Shown here: positions 6,349 to 14,199 of the stretch, piece after piece
Numbering within the stretch: position 1 is the first letter of the stretch
Layout of the letters: every line of letters starts with the position of its first letter
Assembly (NCBI RefSeq): GCF_900198625.1
Contig: NZ_FZPK01000021.1
Coordinates: 1-46,667, forward strand
Length of the DNA: 46,667 nucleotides
From: Helicobacter rappini
GTDB lineage: Bacteria > Campylobacterota > Campylobacteria > Campylobacterales > Helicobacteraceae
Reading direction: 5' to 3'
Translations under genes and position numbers: made by a program
The notes under the pieces: model-generated
Database searches by the model: none
Seen by the model: the letters and a program-made list of their open reading frames with translations, nothing else
What the model was told of the DNA's origin: nothing

Positions 6349-9300
6349 CTACTTTTCAATAATTTCTATCTCGTCATTTGTGAGATTGTAGAGTTTATAG
6401 ACTAAAGAGTCAATTTGAGATTCTAACTCTTTTGTGTCAAGGGTGGAATCTTTTGCTTTAGATTCTAGGATTTTATCTACACATTTTATAATCTCATCGC
6501 ACAAGGGCTTATTAGATTCTGTGATTTGTGGGATAGGGAGTCTTTCTAATGCGTGTTTGTTGTATTGATATGCCGTATTGCCTAAGATACAACCACCGCA
6601 AAATTTTTTATAATAAAAAGTGAGTGCTTTGCTATTAAGCAAGGCTAATAAAAACTTTGGGTTAGAATTAGTTGTTATTATAAATGCTGTTTTTTCTGCA
6701 TATATTTTTTGATTATCATACATAAAATACGCACCTTGTGAAGTCTCGGGATATACAATCTTTTCTTTTTCAAACTCTTGGTAATACGCAATATTATCTT
6801 GCGTTTCAAACCATTTGTTTGAAGTCTTTTTTCTGCACCCTTTTTCTCCGCTTTGGTCTATGCGTGGGCGGTAAGATTCTAAATAATTTCTTAGTGCTGG
6901 ATAGTCATCAATGTTTAATTTTAAAGCTGGGAAAGTGCCTATTATCCACAATCCTGCCCACTCATAGCTATACCGCTTAATATCCCTGCCACGCAAAATG
7001 GGCTTGATAAGCTCACTTGTCCTTTGTCTTTCATTTTCACTCACACAATTCCTTAAAATCTCATCTCTTTTTGCAGAATCTATAATAAAGGCTTCGTTAT
7101 AGCCTGTTTTGATTCCATAATTTATAGAAATATCCCATTCTTTTAGCGGTGTGCCGATGGCTTCAATCTTAGCTTTAAGGGCGGCGTTGGTGCTATCTTG
7201 GAAAATAAAGCTTTCTTTAGTTAAGCTAGATTGCAAAAGGCTTTGTGGTGTGATGTATTCTTGCAGTGGGGCATTGGCTTTAGTATCGTAGTCTTTGGGG
7301 TGTGCGAAGTCAAATGTATGTGTAGAATCTGGCGTTGTTTTGATAAAGCTTAGGATACTTGTATCCACAGAGGCGGAGTCAAAGACTTTTATACCATTTA
7401 GTTCTATGTAGTAAAGCAGGGCGGTGGCTTCAAGCAAAAACTCTCTTAAAGGTTCGCCATATCCTGCTCGGCAGTATTTATTGCTTGTGATAAAGCTTAA
7501 GATTCCATTGTGTTTTAGAATCTTGTGTCCTTGCTCGTAGAAGTAGGTGTAAATATCGCTTGTGCCTTTGTAGATTCTAAAGGCTTTTTGAAGTTGTGGC
7601 TTTAGGTGCTTTATCTCTTCTTGGCGGATATAAGGTGGATTGCCTATGACTAAATCAAAGCCTAGAAAGTCGCCATTAGAATCTAGCACTTCAGGGAATG
7701 CAAACCGCCATTCAAATGCGTTTGTATCGTTTATGAGATTCTCATATTCTCGCATAGATTCTATAAGTGTTATAAGCTCTTTTTCTACAAAACCTTGCGG
7801 CTCTTTGGGTATGTCTAGGCTCTTGTGGAAGTTAAAGTTTATCGTGTAGTCGTTGAGACTTTTTATAAGGGCAGAATCTAGGCTTTCGTTTTGCAGAGTG
7901 GCGTTATCAATGCCATTGTAGCCATAGCGTTGCAGGTAGCTAGATAGGGCATTTTTGAAGTTTTGGTAGGCTTTGCTTGTTTTGTGAAATATGGCGATGA
8001 TAAAGCTTTGTGTTGTGTGGATTTTTTGCTTATGGAGTGATTTTAGCTCGGCGTTTGTCTCGTTTTTGTAAGCACTCACGGCGTCTTTGTAATCTTGTAT
8101 AGTATGTGGGAGCTTATTTTGTATATCATTGATTGTAGATAGAATCTCATTTGCAGATTCTAGGGTGGCGTTATCATTGAGCCGATTTTTTAAGTCTTTT
8201 TCTAAGCTTTCTTTTGTCATATCTAGGGCGATATTGCTTACAAGCGAATTCCCACATTTAATATTTATATCAATGTTTGGCAGGGTTTCTAAATCGCCTG
8301 TATTTTTACCATTAGAATCAAAGATATAAAAGCTGTATTTGAGTAGCTCTATCCATAGTCTTAGCTTTGTGATTTCACAAGAGTTTGGGTTTATATCCAC
8401 GCCAAAAAGGCAGGATTCTATCAAAATGCGTTTGTTGTGAAATAGGGCTTTTTGGATTATGTGAGATTCTAAATTTTCGTGGGCTGGGGTTTGATAAGTA
8501 TGCAGGGTGTTATTAGAATCTTGTATTAAAATCTCATCATTTTCTAGGCGTAATCTTATGTCTTTTAATCGCTTGTAGTCTCGCTCTCCATTATCATCAA
8601 TGTGAATCTCGCAGAGAATCTTAAGGCGGAATTTTAGCTCTATCATAGCATTTAGCATAGATACAAGGAAGTGTCCGCTACCAACGGCTGGATCGCAAAC
8701 CTTTATAGAATCAAAAATGGCATTTGCCTCTTTATAGCCATCTTTTGAATCTGTGAGTTTGTCTAGCTTTTGTGCTAAAGATTCTAAGCTATCGCATTCC
8801 CACGATTTTCTTTCATTAAACTTCTCTATAACGACTTTTTCTAGCGACTCTTTACACATATAGCTAGTGATAAAGCTAGGCGTGTAGAAACTGCCCTCTT
8901 TGTAGCCATTTAGCTTTTCAAAGACTAGTCCTAACACGGCGGCATTTATCAGCTTGTCGTGGTTTGTTTTGATATGGTCTATAATATCTTTTGGCGTGGT
9001 GGTGAAGTCATAGGCGTGTAAGAATTTAAAGAGATATTCTAAAAGGGGCAGGGATTGTGTGTCTTTATAATCTTTGTCTTTTTTAAGGATTGAGTGCTTG
9101 AAAATGGCGAGATGATTAGAATCTAGTTTGCTTATTTCTTTATTTTGCTTTTCTAATTCTGTTTTGTCAAAAAGGCTTGAGTTAAGATAAGGGATAGAAT
9201 CTTTTAGCTTTAAGTCGGTTTTTCGCTTCTCTTTTTTAAGGGCTAATATGTCAAAAAAGAGTGTGTTTAAGTCTGTGAAGTTTTGCAATGTGTCAATGTC

Positions 9301-10068
9301 TAAAAAGGGCTTTTTAATATGCTTGAAACTTAAAAGCATAGATTCTAAAAGTCGCAGGAATAATATGCGGTTGTTCCAAGTGGTAAGCAGGGAAAAGATT
9401 GTCTCAAAGTCTTTGTCTCTATCAAGTCCTAGTTTGTTGCAGATAGAATCTAAAAGCGTGTTTTGCTCTGTGGTTGGGAGGATTAGAATCTTGCCTTTTT
9501 GGTCTATCTCTTTTAGCCCTAGAATGTAGAGCAATTCATCATAAAAGCTTTGATTGAGTGTGTTTGCGTCAATGCAATTTTTTTGTTTGAGTAGCACTTG
9601 TGGGCTTAGGGCTTGATAGAGCAGGGGCAGGGGTGTAGTCTGTATATGAAAATGGGTAAATTTTAGTGTGGAGTTAAGGGAGGGCAAATAGTCTTTAAGT
9701 GTAGCGTAAAACTTGCTTGTGCTTGTGTCTGTGCCTTGATTCTTATCGCAGTTATCAAAGGCTTTTAGGATTGTTTTATCTTTGGCAAATATGAGATACT
9801 CTCTAGCGTCTATGAGATAGAAATCTCGTGTGTTTGTTAGGATAATGTGCTTTATGTCGTTGTTGTTATGGGTTTTATACTCGCGTAAAAAGTAGAGAAT
9901 GGATTCATAAAAGGCTTTGGATTCTAGATTTTCTACCAAAACTGGGTGGGTGCAGGGTTTAGGGTGCGTTATTTTAGAATCTAGATTCTTGTCATTTTTG
10001 CAAGTGTGGGCAAGAGATTGTTTCGTGTGAGCCTTTGAAAAAAGCGAAAAATCTCTTTTAGATTTCAA
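6349..10068 (-). CDS. Type IIG restriction-modification enzyme, methyltransferase and specificity part (phase-off)
   Basis: This 1239-residue frame is the main body of an Eco57I-like type IIG enzyme. It contains GSFYTPSFITSYM, the AdoMet motif I DPAVGSGHFL near residue 457, the catalytic NPPY near residue 809, and a C-terminal specificity region with ELIKPILRGRDIKRY, ending VYKLYNLTNDEIEIIEK. The frame stays open upstream to the C12 run (G12 on the coding strand) at 10149-10160. The nuclease-bearing N-terminus is on the other side, one base out of frame. With 10 or 13 G the two parts join into a 1366/1367-residue enzyme. The start shown is a TTG; any real internal start is uncertain. About 70 residues after the tract are dispersed-repeat sequence inserted in frame. 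Confidence 0.88.
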   Translation of the reverse strand: MKSKRDFSLFSKAHTKQSLAHTCKNDKNLDSKITHPKPCTHPVLVENLESKAFYESILYFLREYKTHNNNDIKHIILTNTRDFYLIDAREYLIFAKDKTILKAFDNCDKNQGTDTSTSKFYATLKDYLPSLNSTLKFTHFHIQTTPLPLLYQALSPQVLLKQKNCIDANTLNQSFYDELLYILGLKEIDQKGKILILPTTEQNTLLDSICNKLGLDRDKDFETIFSLLTTWNNRILFLRLLESMLLSFKHIKKPFLDIDTLQNFTDLNTLFFDILALKKEKRKTDLKLKDSIPYLNSSLFDKTELEKQNKEISKLDSNHLAIFKHSILKKDKDYKDTQSLPLLEYLFKFLHAYDFTTTPKDIIDHIKTNHDKLINAAVLGLVFEKLNGYKEGSFYTPSFITSYMCKESLEKVVIEKFNERKSWECDSLESLAQKLDKLTDSKDGYKEANAIFDSIKVCDPAVGSGHFLVSMLNAMIELKFRLKILCEIHIDDNGERDYKRLKDIRLRLENDEILIQDSNNTLHTYQTPAHENLESHIIQKALFHNKRILIESCLFGVDINPNSCEITKLRLWIELLKYSFYIFDSNGKNTGDLETLPNIDINIKCGNSLVSNIALDMTKESLEKDLKNRLNDNATLESANEILSTINDIQNKLPHTIQDYKDAVSAYKNETNAELKSLHKQKIHTTQSFIIAIFHKTSKAYQNFKNALSSYLQRYGYNGIDNATLQNESLDSALIKSLNDYTINFNFHKSLDIPKEPQGFVEKELITLIESMREYENLINDTNAFEWRFAFPEVLDSNGDFLGFDLVIGNPPYIRQEEIKHLKPQLQKAFRIYKGTSDIYTYFYEQGHKILKHNGILSFITSNKYCRAGYGEPLREFLLEATALLYYIELNGIKVFDSASVDTSILSFIKTTPDSTHTFDFAHPKDYDTKANAPLQEYITPQSLLQSSLTKESFIFQDSTNAALKAKIEAIGTPLKEWDISINYGIKTGYNEAFIIDSAKRDEILRNCVSENERQRTSELIKPILRGRDIKRYSYEWAGLWIIGTFPALKLNIDDYPALRNYLESYRPRIDQSGEKGCRKKTSNKWFETQDNIAYYQEFEKEKIVYPETSQGAYFMYDNQKIYAEKTAFIITTNSNPKFLLALLNSKALTFYYKKFCGGCILGNTAYQYNKHALERLPIPQITESNKPLCDEIIKCVDKILESKAKDSTLDTKELESQIDSLVYKLYNLTNDEIEIIEK

Positions 10069-10105
10069 ATCTTTAGATACTTTTGCTAACGCCTTAGTAT
10101 GACAA
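9989..10105. repeat. TTGTCAT-ended dispersed element inside the type IIG gene
   Basis: The 117-bp segment begins TTGTCATTTTTG on the plus strand and ends in ATGACAA, giving imperfect inverted ends, with AGAATCT/AGATTCT motifs beside it. The same inner modules (GCAAGTGTGGGCAAGAG and AAAAATCT) occur at 95-259. In the type IIG gene it is read without a stop, adding residues that include FSKAHTKQSLAHTCKND, between the nuclease and methyltransferase regions. Confidence 0.7.
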
Positions 10106-10145
10106 TGTGTAGAATCAAGACTATATTCTGGTGTAAAGAGTGTTG

Positions 10146-10451
10146 CTACCCCCCCCCCCCATTGTTAGAGTTTATAAACTCTGCTTTATTGTTTAGACTT
10201 TTGACTTCAAAAAGCACTTTAGCTTTGTTGTCTTCATAAATGCTTAAATCAATGCGATTTTTGGTGTTGCACTCATAGGCAAAGCTTTTGGCTAGAAACT
10301 CTATCAAAGCGATTTTTTGATGCTCTTCACTCTCATTTTCATTTGTGTGTAAAAGTTTATCCCTATGTTTGCTAAAAGATTCTAGCTCACTCTCACTTGG
10401 ACTATGGGCGTTTGATAGAAAGTCTTCTAAGGGGATAAGCGTGTAAGTCAT
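10146..10451 (-). CDS. Type IIG restriction enzyme, N-terminal nuclease fragment (phase-off)
   Basis: A 101-residue frame from ATG 10451. It resembles the N-terminal nuclease domain of type IIG enzymes: ENESEEHQKIALIEFLAKSF, then RIDLSIYEDNKAKVLFEVKS, which carries the D...E-x-K pattern of PD-(D/E)xK nucleases, then NKAEFINSNN. Translation then enters the G12 tract, giving GGGG and an immediate TAG. Adding one G, or removing two, would continue into the methyltransferase frame. As sequenced, only this fragment would be made and the enzyme is predicted off. Confidence 0.85.
   Translation of the reverse strand: MTYTLIPLEDFLSNAHSPSESELESFSKHRDKLLHTNENESEEHQKIALIEFLAKSFAYECNTKNRIDLSIYEDNKAKVLFEVKSLNNKAEFINSNNGGGG
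10149..10160. repeat. Poly-G(12) phase-variation tract
   Basis: Twelve C on the plus strand, twelve G in the coding strand of the type IIG gene. The upstream frame reads NNGGGG then TAG; the downstream frame needs 10 or 13 G. Long G tracts in type IIG genes are established slipped-strand switches in Campylobacter and Helicobacter. Confidence 0.95.
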
Positions 10452-10484
10452 TGTAGCTTCTCTTTTGTGGGGTTTGTAAAGTGG

Positions 10485-10490
10485 ATTATA
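10485..10490 (-). promoter_or_regulatory. -10 element of the type IIG gene
   Basis: A TATAAT on the minus strand lies 34 bases upstream of ATG 10451, with AGAGAAG as a likely ribosome-binding site nearer the start. No strong -35 is visible, which is usual for Helicobacter sigma-80 promoters. Confidence 0.55.
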
Positions 10491-10525
10491 GCAAAGATAA
10501 AAGGTTTTTGCCTATATATTATTGA

Positions 10526-10531
10526 TATAAT
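10526..10531 (+). promoter_or_regulatory. -10 element of the 10600 membrane-protein gene
   Basis: A TATAAT on the plus strand within GATATAATCC, about 70 bases upstream of the GTG start at 10600. It is divergent from the type IIG promoter. Confidence 0.45.
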
Positions 10532-10599
10532 CCATACTTGCATTTTCTAGGTCAAATATAAAAGTTTTTTAGATATTCTGCTTTTTTGGAGTTTTAGCT

Positions 10600-10998
10600 G
10601 TGGGAACATTTTTTAGAATCTTATATGCGGGGTGGCTTGGCTTTTGTGTATTGGTATTTATTGTATCCTTATCAATGGCGTATCAACCTAGCTTTTTTGA
10701 AAGTATTTTTATGGCATCTCTTTTAGCTATTACGCCTTATTGTTATTTTCTATGTATTTTTAAGATTCCAATTGATTTTGAAGTGTGGTGCATTCATCAC
10801 AATCAAAATATCAATGATTTTATATTGTTTTTTAAAAAATATTGGTTGTATTATATTTTTCCTTTGTTATTTCTTGTTAGCGTATTGTTGCTTAAAATGG
10901 ATTTATCGCTTCTTTTATTCTTGTTGCCATTTATTTGGCTCTATATCATTTTGTTTAAGAAAATGATATGTTTCATTGTGGATAAAATAAGGGGGTAA
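10600..10998 (+). CDS. Small polytopic membrane protein, unknown
   Basis: A 132-residue, strongly hydrophobic protein with GTG start and GGAG 9-12 bases upstream. Four likely membrane segments are visible: near residues 8-26 (WLGFCVLVFIVSLSM), 34-54, 83-100 (WLYYIFPLLFLVSVLLL) and 104-122. No family motif is recognised. A 59-residue single-span protein gene follows 24 bases downstream, probably in the same transcript. It lies between the restriction gene and lysA, so it may belong to either the accessory or the core part. Confidence 0.55.
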   Translation: MGTFFRILYAGWLGFCVLVFIVSLSMAYQPSFFESIFMASLLAITPYCYFLCIFKIPIDFEVWCIHHNQNINDFILFFKKYWLYYIFPLLFLVSVLLLKMDLSLLLFLLPFIWLYIILFKKMICFIVDKIRG

Positions 10999-11022
10999 TG
11001 CTTGCAAAAATGAAAAGTTATA

Positions 11023-11202
11023 ATGAAAGACAAATTTCAATGGGGTAAATTTATCCTAGATTGTTTTGTTTGTTTTTGGTTAATGGTTATATCTGCTATT
11101 ATATTCTCATATCCATTTTATAGATTATACGCTAAATTGCAATTTTGTGAAATAGCTTTTATGCCACACCACAACAAGCTAGATTTAGCACATACCGACT
11201 AA
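11023..11202 (+). CDS. Small single-span membrane protein
   Basis: A 59-residue frame with ATG at 11023 and TAA at 11200-11202. It begins MKDKFQWGKFILDCFVCFWL and continues with a hydrophobic run through ISAIIFSYPFY, then a short polar tail ending KLDLAHTD. One membrane helix is likely. It follows the 132-residue membrane protein by 24 bases in the same direction. No strong ribosome-binding site stands out (a weak AAGTTAT region only), so it may be real or a chance frame. Confidence 0.4.
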   Translation: MKDKFQWGKFILDCFVCFWLMVISAIIFSYPFYRLYAKLQFCEIAFMPHHNKLDLAHTD

Positions 11203-11249
11203 ATGGGTTGTATGACAAGAATTAAAAGAAAGTTGAAATTATAGTGAGA

Positions 11250-11311
11250 TGAGAATCTAAAATTTTGTCATATTGAGTGCGTGAGTGCAAAATATCTTTT
11301 TAGATTCTATA
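11250..11311. repeat. Short TTGTCAT-type repeat downstream of lysA
   Basis: AGAATCTAAAATTTTGTCATATTGAG at 11252 and AGATTCTATA at about 11301 flank a shortened module. It is intergenic, between the 59-residue ORF and lysA, which converge. Confidence 0.4.
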
Positions 11312-11315
11312 CATT

Positions 11316-12662
11316 CTAATTTGTTTTAGAATCAAAACTTGGTAATTTCTCTAAACATGAAAGCTCATTTTGCACACTTAAATCAAAATTTTCTCTTTCT
11401 TTTATGAGATAGGATTCTCCATTATATATTGCGATTTCAGCGGGTCGCATACGAGAGTTATAATTACTTGACATGCTATATCCATACGCCCCAGCACTCT
11501 CAATAAGTAGTAAATCCCCGCTTTCACAATGTGGCAATTTAATATCTTTTCCTACATAATCCCCGCTTTCACAAATCGCCCCAACAACATCGCATATCTG
11601 CGTGGAATCTGTCTCTTTCTGCGTAATATGGCTAATATGATGATAGGCATGATACAAGCTAGGACGAAGTAGGTCATTCATCGCACAATCCACAATGACA
11701 AACCTCTTATTTGCGGTTTGCTTCTCACCTATAACGCGTGTAAGCAATGCCCCACTATTCCCCATGATAAAGCGTCCGGGCTCACAGATGGCGGTAAAAT
11801 CTAGTGCATCAATCTTTCTTATAATCTCATGGATATAGTCTTGTATCACAAAGCTTTCTTCATTGTTGTAAGATATGCCAAAGCCACCGCCAATATCAAA
11901 GAATTTCAATGGAATCTGTAAGGCTTTAAGGCTCTTTGCAAGGTCTAGAATCTTTTGCGTAGATTCTAAAAGCGGGGCTTTATCTAGAATCTGTGAGCCG
12001 ATATGATAATGTATGCCGATAGGATTTAAAAACTCGCTTTTATGGGCGTATATATACAACTCTTTTGCACTCTCTATATCTAAGCCAAACTTGTTTTCAT
12101 GCAAACCTGTTGAGATATAGGGGTGTGTTTTTGCATCGACATCGGGATTTACACGGATAGAGATTCTTGTTTGATATTGCATAGATTCTGGCGTAGTTAA
12201 AGGCAGGGAATCTGCTTGGCTAGTCTCTGTTGTATGTGATGATTTTTTTGCAATACTATCACCATAGAGTCTCTTTGTAATGGCTTCAATACGATAAAGC
12301 TCCATTTTAGATTCTACATTTATGAATAATATCCCAAGTTTTATTGCCTCTTCTATCTCATAATCTTCTTTTCCTACACCGCTAAAGATAATCTTATATG
12401 GCGGGATACCAGCTAAAATAGCGCGTTTTACTTCATTTAAACTCACACAATCAGCCCCACTACCAAGCTTTGCAAGAGTATTTAGAATGCTTAAATTAGA
12501 GTTTGCTTTGAGGGCATAACACACAAGCGATTTGAAACCACCAAAGGAATCTTTTATTTTAAGATATTGTTGTTGCAAAGATTCTATATCGTAAATATAG
12601 AGTGGTGTGCCATACTCTTTTGCAAGTTTCTCATAATCACATTTAGCTTTAAAATGTTTCAT
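11316..12662 (-). CDS. lysA: Diaminopimelate decarboxylase
   Basis: A 448-residue PLP-dependent enzyme making L-lysine from meso-diaminopimelate, the last step of lysine synthesis. The PLP lysine is Lys52 in VCYALKANSN. Other family motifs are IHYHIGSQI, FDIGGGFGISY, CEPGRFI, and the C-terminal ICESGDYVGKD and ESAGAYGYSMSSNYNSRMRP. The protein is longer than usual for the family (about 400-420), mainly through a polar insert around residues 137-164 (AKKSSHTTETSQADS). The start ATG has AAAAGGAT before it. It stands alone and faces away from the following gene. Confidence 0.93.
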   Translation of the reverse strand: MKHFKAKCDYEKLAKEYGTPLYIYDIESLQQQYLKIKDSFGGFKSLVCYALKANSNLSILNTLAKLGSGADCVSLNEVKRAILAGIPPYKIIFSGVGKEDYEIEEAIKLGILFINVESKMELYRIEAITKRLYGDSIAKKSSHTTETSQADSLPLTTPESMQYQTRISIRVNPDVDAKTHPYISTGLHENKFGLDIESAKELYIYAHKSEFLNPIGIHYHIGSQILDKAPLLESTQKILDLAKSLKALQIPLKFFDIGGGFGISYNNEESFVIQDYIHEIIRKIDALDFTAICEPGRFIMGNSGALLTRVIGEKQTANKRFVIVDCAMNDLLRPSLYHAYHHISHITQKETDSTQICDVVGAICESGDYVGKDIKLPHCESGDLLLIESAGAYGYSMSSNYNSRMRPAEIAIYNGESYLIKERENFDLSVQNELSCLEKLPSFDSKTN

Positions 12663-12753
12663 TCCATTATCCTTTTAATTTTAATGACACAAAAAATAAG
12701 CAATTCTAGCAAATAAAAAATAATTAACTTTGGAATTCAGTAGAAAAATATGT

Positions 12754-12759
12754 TAGAAT
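12754..12759 (+). promoter_or_regulatory. -10 element of the 12805 gene pair
   Basis: TAGAAT in the context TATGTTAGAATAC, an extended -10, about 46 bases upstream of ATG 12805. It likely drives the membrane protein and the lipoprotein gene behind it. Confidence 0.5.
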
Positions 12760-12804
12760 ACAAACTTTAATTCTTACAAAGGGTTACTTGCCAAAGGGAT
12801 TTAT

Positions 12805-13212
12805 ATGGAAACAAATGTGATTGTTATCGTTGGAAGTTTTGTCGTTGTTGTTGTGCTGTTTATCTTCGCACTTTTTAAGTTTGTGCTATCGAATAAGCCA
12901 AAAGAAAGAGAGTTTGACATTGATTTAACAGGTGGATTTAGTGTTGAGAGCGTTATGATGGTGCTAGATTCTAGCTCTAGCTCACTAGAAGATTTACAAG
13001 AAGTGCTAGATAAGCTTTTTAGCGAATATGATAAATTGGAACTAAGCAAACTACAAATTAAAAACATTCTCATTGCCCTATCTCTTCATAAAAACGCACA
13101 AAAAGATATTATCATTGAAACTCAAAAAAGATTTGAAGAAAAACACCCAGAACTTGCTATGGAGTTTGAACGATCTGTAAAAAAAGGACTTGATGCAAGG
13201 GGGCGAAGATAG
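12805..13212 (+). CDS. Conserved single-span membrane protein, unknown
   Basis: A 135-residue protein with one N-terminal membrane helix (about residues 5-28, rich in Val, Ile and Phe) and a cytoplasmic-looking domain of charged helices (EDLQEVLDKLFSEYDKL). AAAGGGAT precedes the ATG. It looks like a conserved hypothetical protein of Campylobacterota; no function can be read from motifs. The lipoprotein gene follows after 30 bases, so the two are probably co-transcribed. Confidence 0.65.
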   Translation: METNVIVIVGSFVVVVVLFIFALFKFVLSNKPKEREFDIDLTGGFSVESVMMVLDSSSSSLEDLQEVLDKLFSEYDKLELSKLQIKNILIALSLHKNAQKDIIIETQKRFEEKHPELAMEFERSVKKGLDARGRR

Positions 13213-13242
13213 TTTTAGAATCTGTTCAACTAAAGGAAAATT

Positions 13243-13983
13243 ATGCTTCGGTTAATATGTATATGCTTATTTCTTGTTGGTTGTGCGACAAATACGGCAG
13301 ATGTAGCAGAAAAGTCTCAAAATTCTTTCGTGCAAAACCCTGATTTAAAATGGACTAGAGTGCAAGCCCAAACACTAAATGACACGCAAAAAGCACAAAA
13401 GGTAAATCTGCTTGGCAAGTGCTACTATCTCGAAGACAACAAGGTGTGCGAAACAATACTCGCACAATTTAATAAGGAATGTAACGCAGGTGTTGGACTA
13501 AGCTGTGGTATGCTAATCGTTGCAAGTAAAGATGCGCGTGGTGTCTCACGAGATCCTAAAAAAACGCTTTCTTACATGCGGCATGGTTGTTATTTTAATG
13601 ATGAGTTAAGCTGTATGTATATGCGACAGCATTATCTCAGCAATAATCAAACACAAGAAGCTGATAGGATTCTAAAACACATACAAACACAATGCGATAA
13701 AGGCGGAGTTTTTGAGTGCTTTTTGCTCTCACTTGTATATGAAAATAATGATTCTTTTGAAAAACAACGCGAACATATCTTAGAATATCGCAAAAGGGCA
13801 TGTGATAAAGAGTTTGCCATCGCTTGTGCTTATATGGATTCTAAATCTCTTAGTAAGCAAGACTATGAACATTACCAAGAAGTAGCATGTGAGTTAGGCA
13901 TGCTTGCAGCATGTGATGCAAGAAGAGAATCTATTGAGCTAAACTCGCGTATGCAACATGGACGACTTTATCGCATTTGGTAG
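13243..13983 (+). CDS. Sel1-like repeat lipoprotein (Hcp-like)
   Basis: A 246-residue protein with a lipoprotein signal peptide (LICICLFLVGC; lipobox cysteine at residue 14). The mature part is cysteine-rich with paired Cys spaced as in Helicobacter cysteine-rich Sel1/SLR proteins: CYYLEDNKVCETIL, CNAGVGLSCGMLI, CYFNDELSCMYM, CDKGGVFECFLLS, CDKEFAIACAY, CELGMLAACDAR. Each unit folds as an alpha-alpha hairpin held by a disulphide. Such proteins are secreted or anchored in the outer membrane and mediate protein contacts; the partner is unknown. Confidence 0.8.
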   Translation: MLRLICICLFLVGCATNTADVAEKSQNSFVQNPDLKWTRVQAQTLNDTQKAQKVNLLGKCYYLEDNKVCETILAQFNKECNAGVGLSCGMLIVASKDARGVSRDPKKTLSYMRHGCYFNDELSCMYMRQHYLSNNQTQEADRILKHIQTQCDKGGVFECFLLSLVYENNDSFEKQREHILEYRKRACDKEFAIACAYMDSKSLSKQDYEHYQEVACELGMLAACDARRESIELNSRMQHGRLYRIW

Positions 13984-14199
13984 CAAATTGTTTGAGATTC
14001 CCATTAAAAAGTAAAAATCTTATTTAGAATCTAGGCTTCAAAATACTTCACTTTGCCCAATACTATAAGTTGTTATAGAATCTAAAAGCTGTGCGACAAC
14101 AGACTTTTATCTTTTTTACAATTTAACACGGCAATTGCCTATATTTCACACCCTTTCATATCTTAATAATCCAAAAGACCACATTACAACCGCAAGAAT

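Noticed and set aside
9989-10105. Repeat modules as a CRISPR array
   Set aside because: Units are not evenly spaced, have no unique spacers of constant length, and no cas genes are present.
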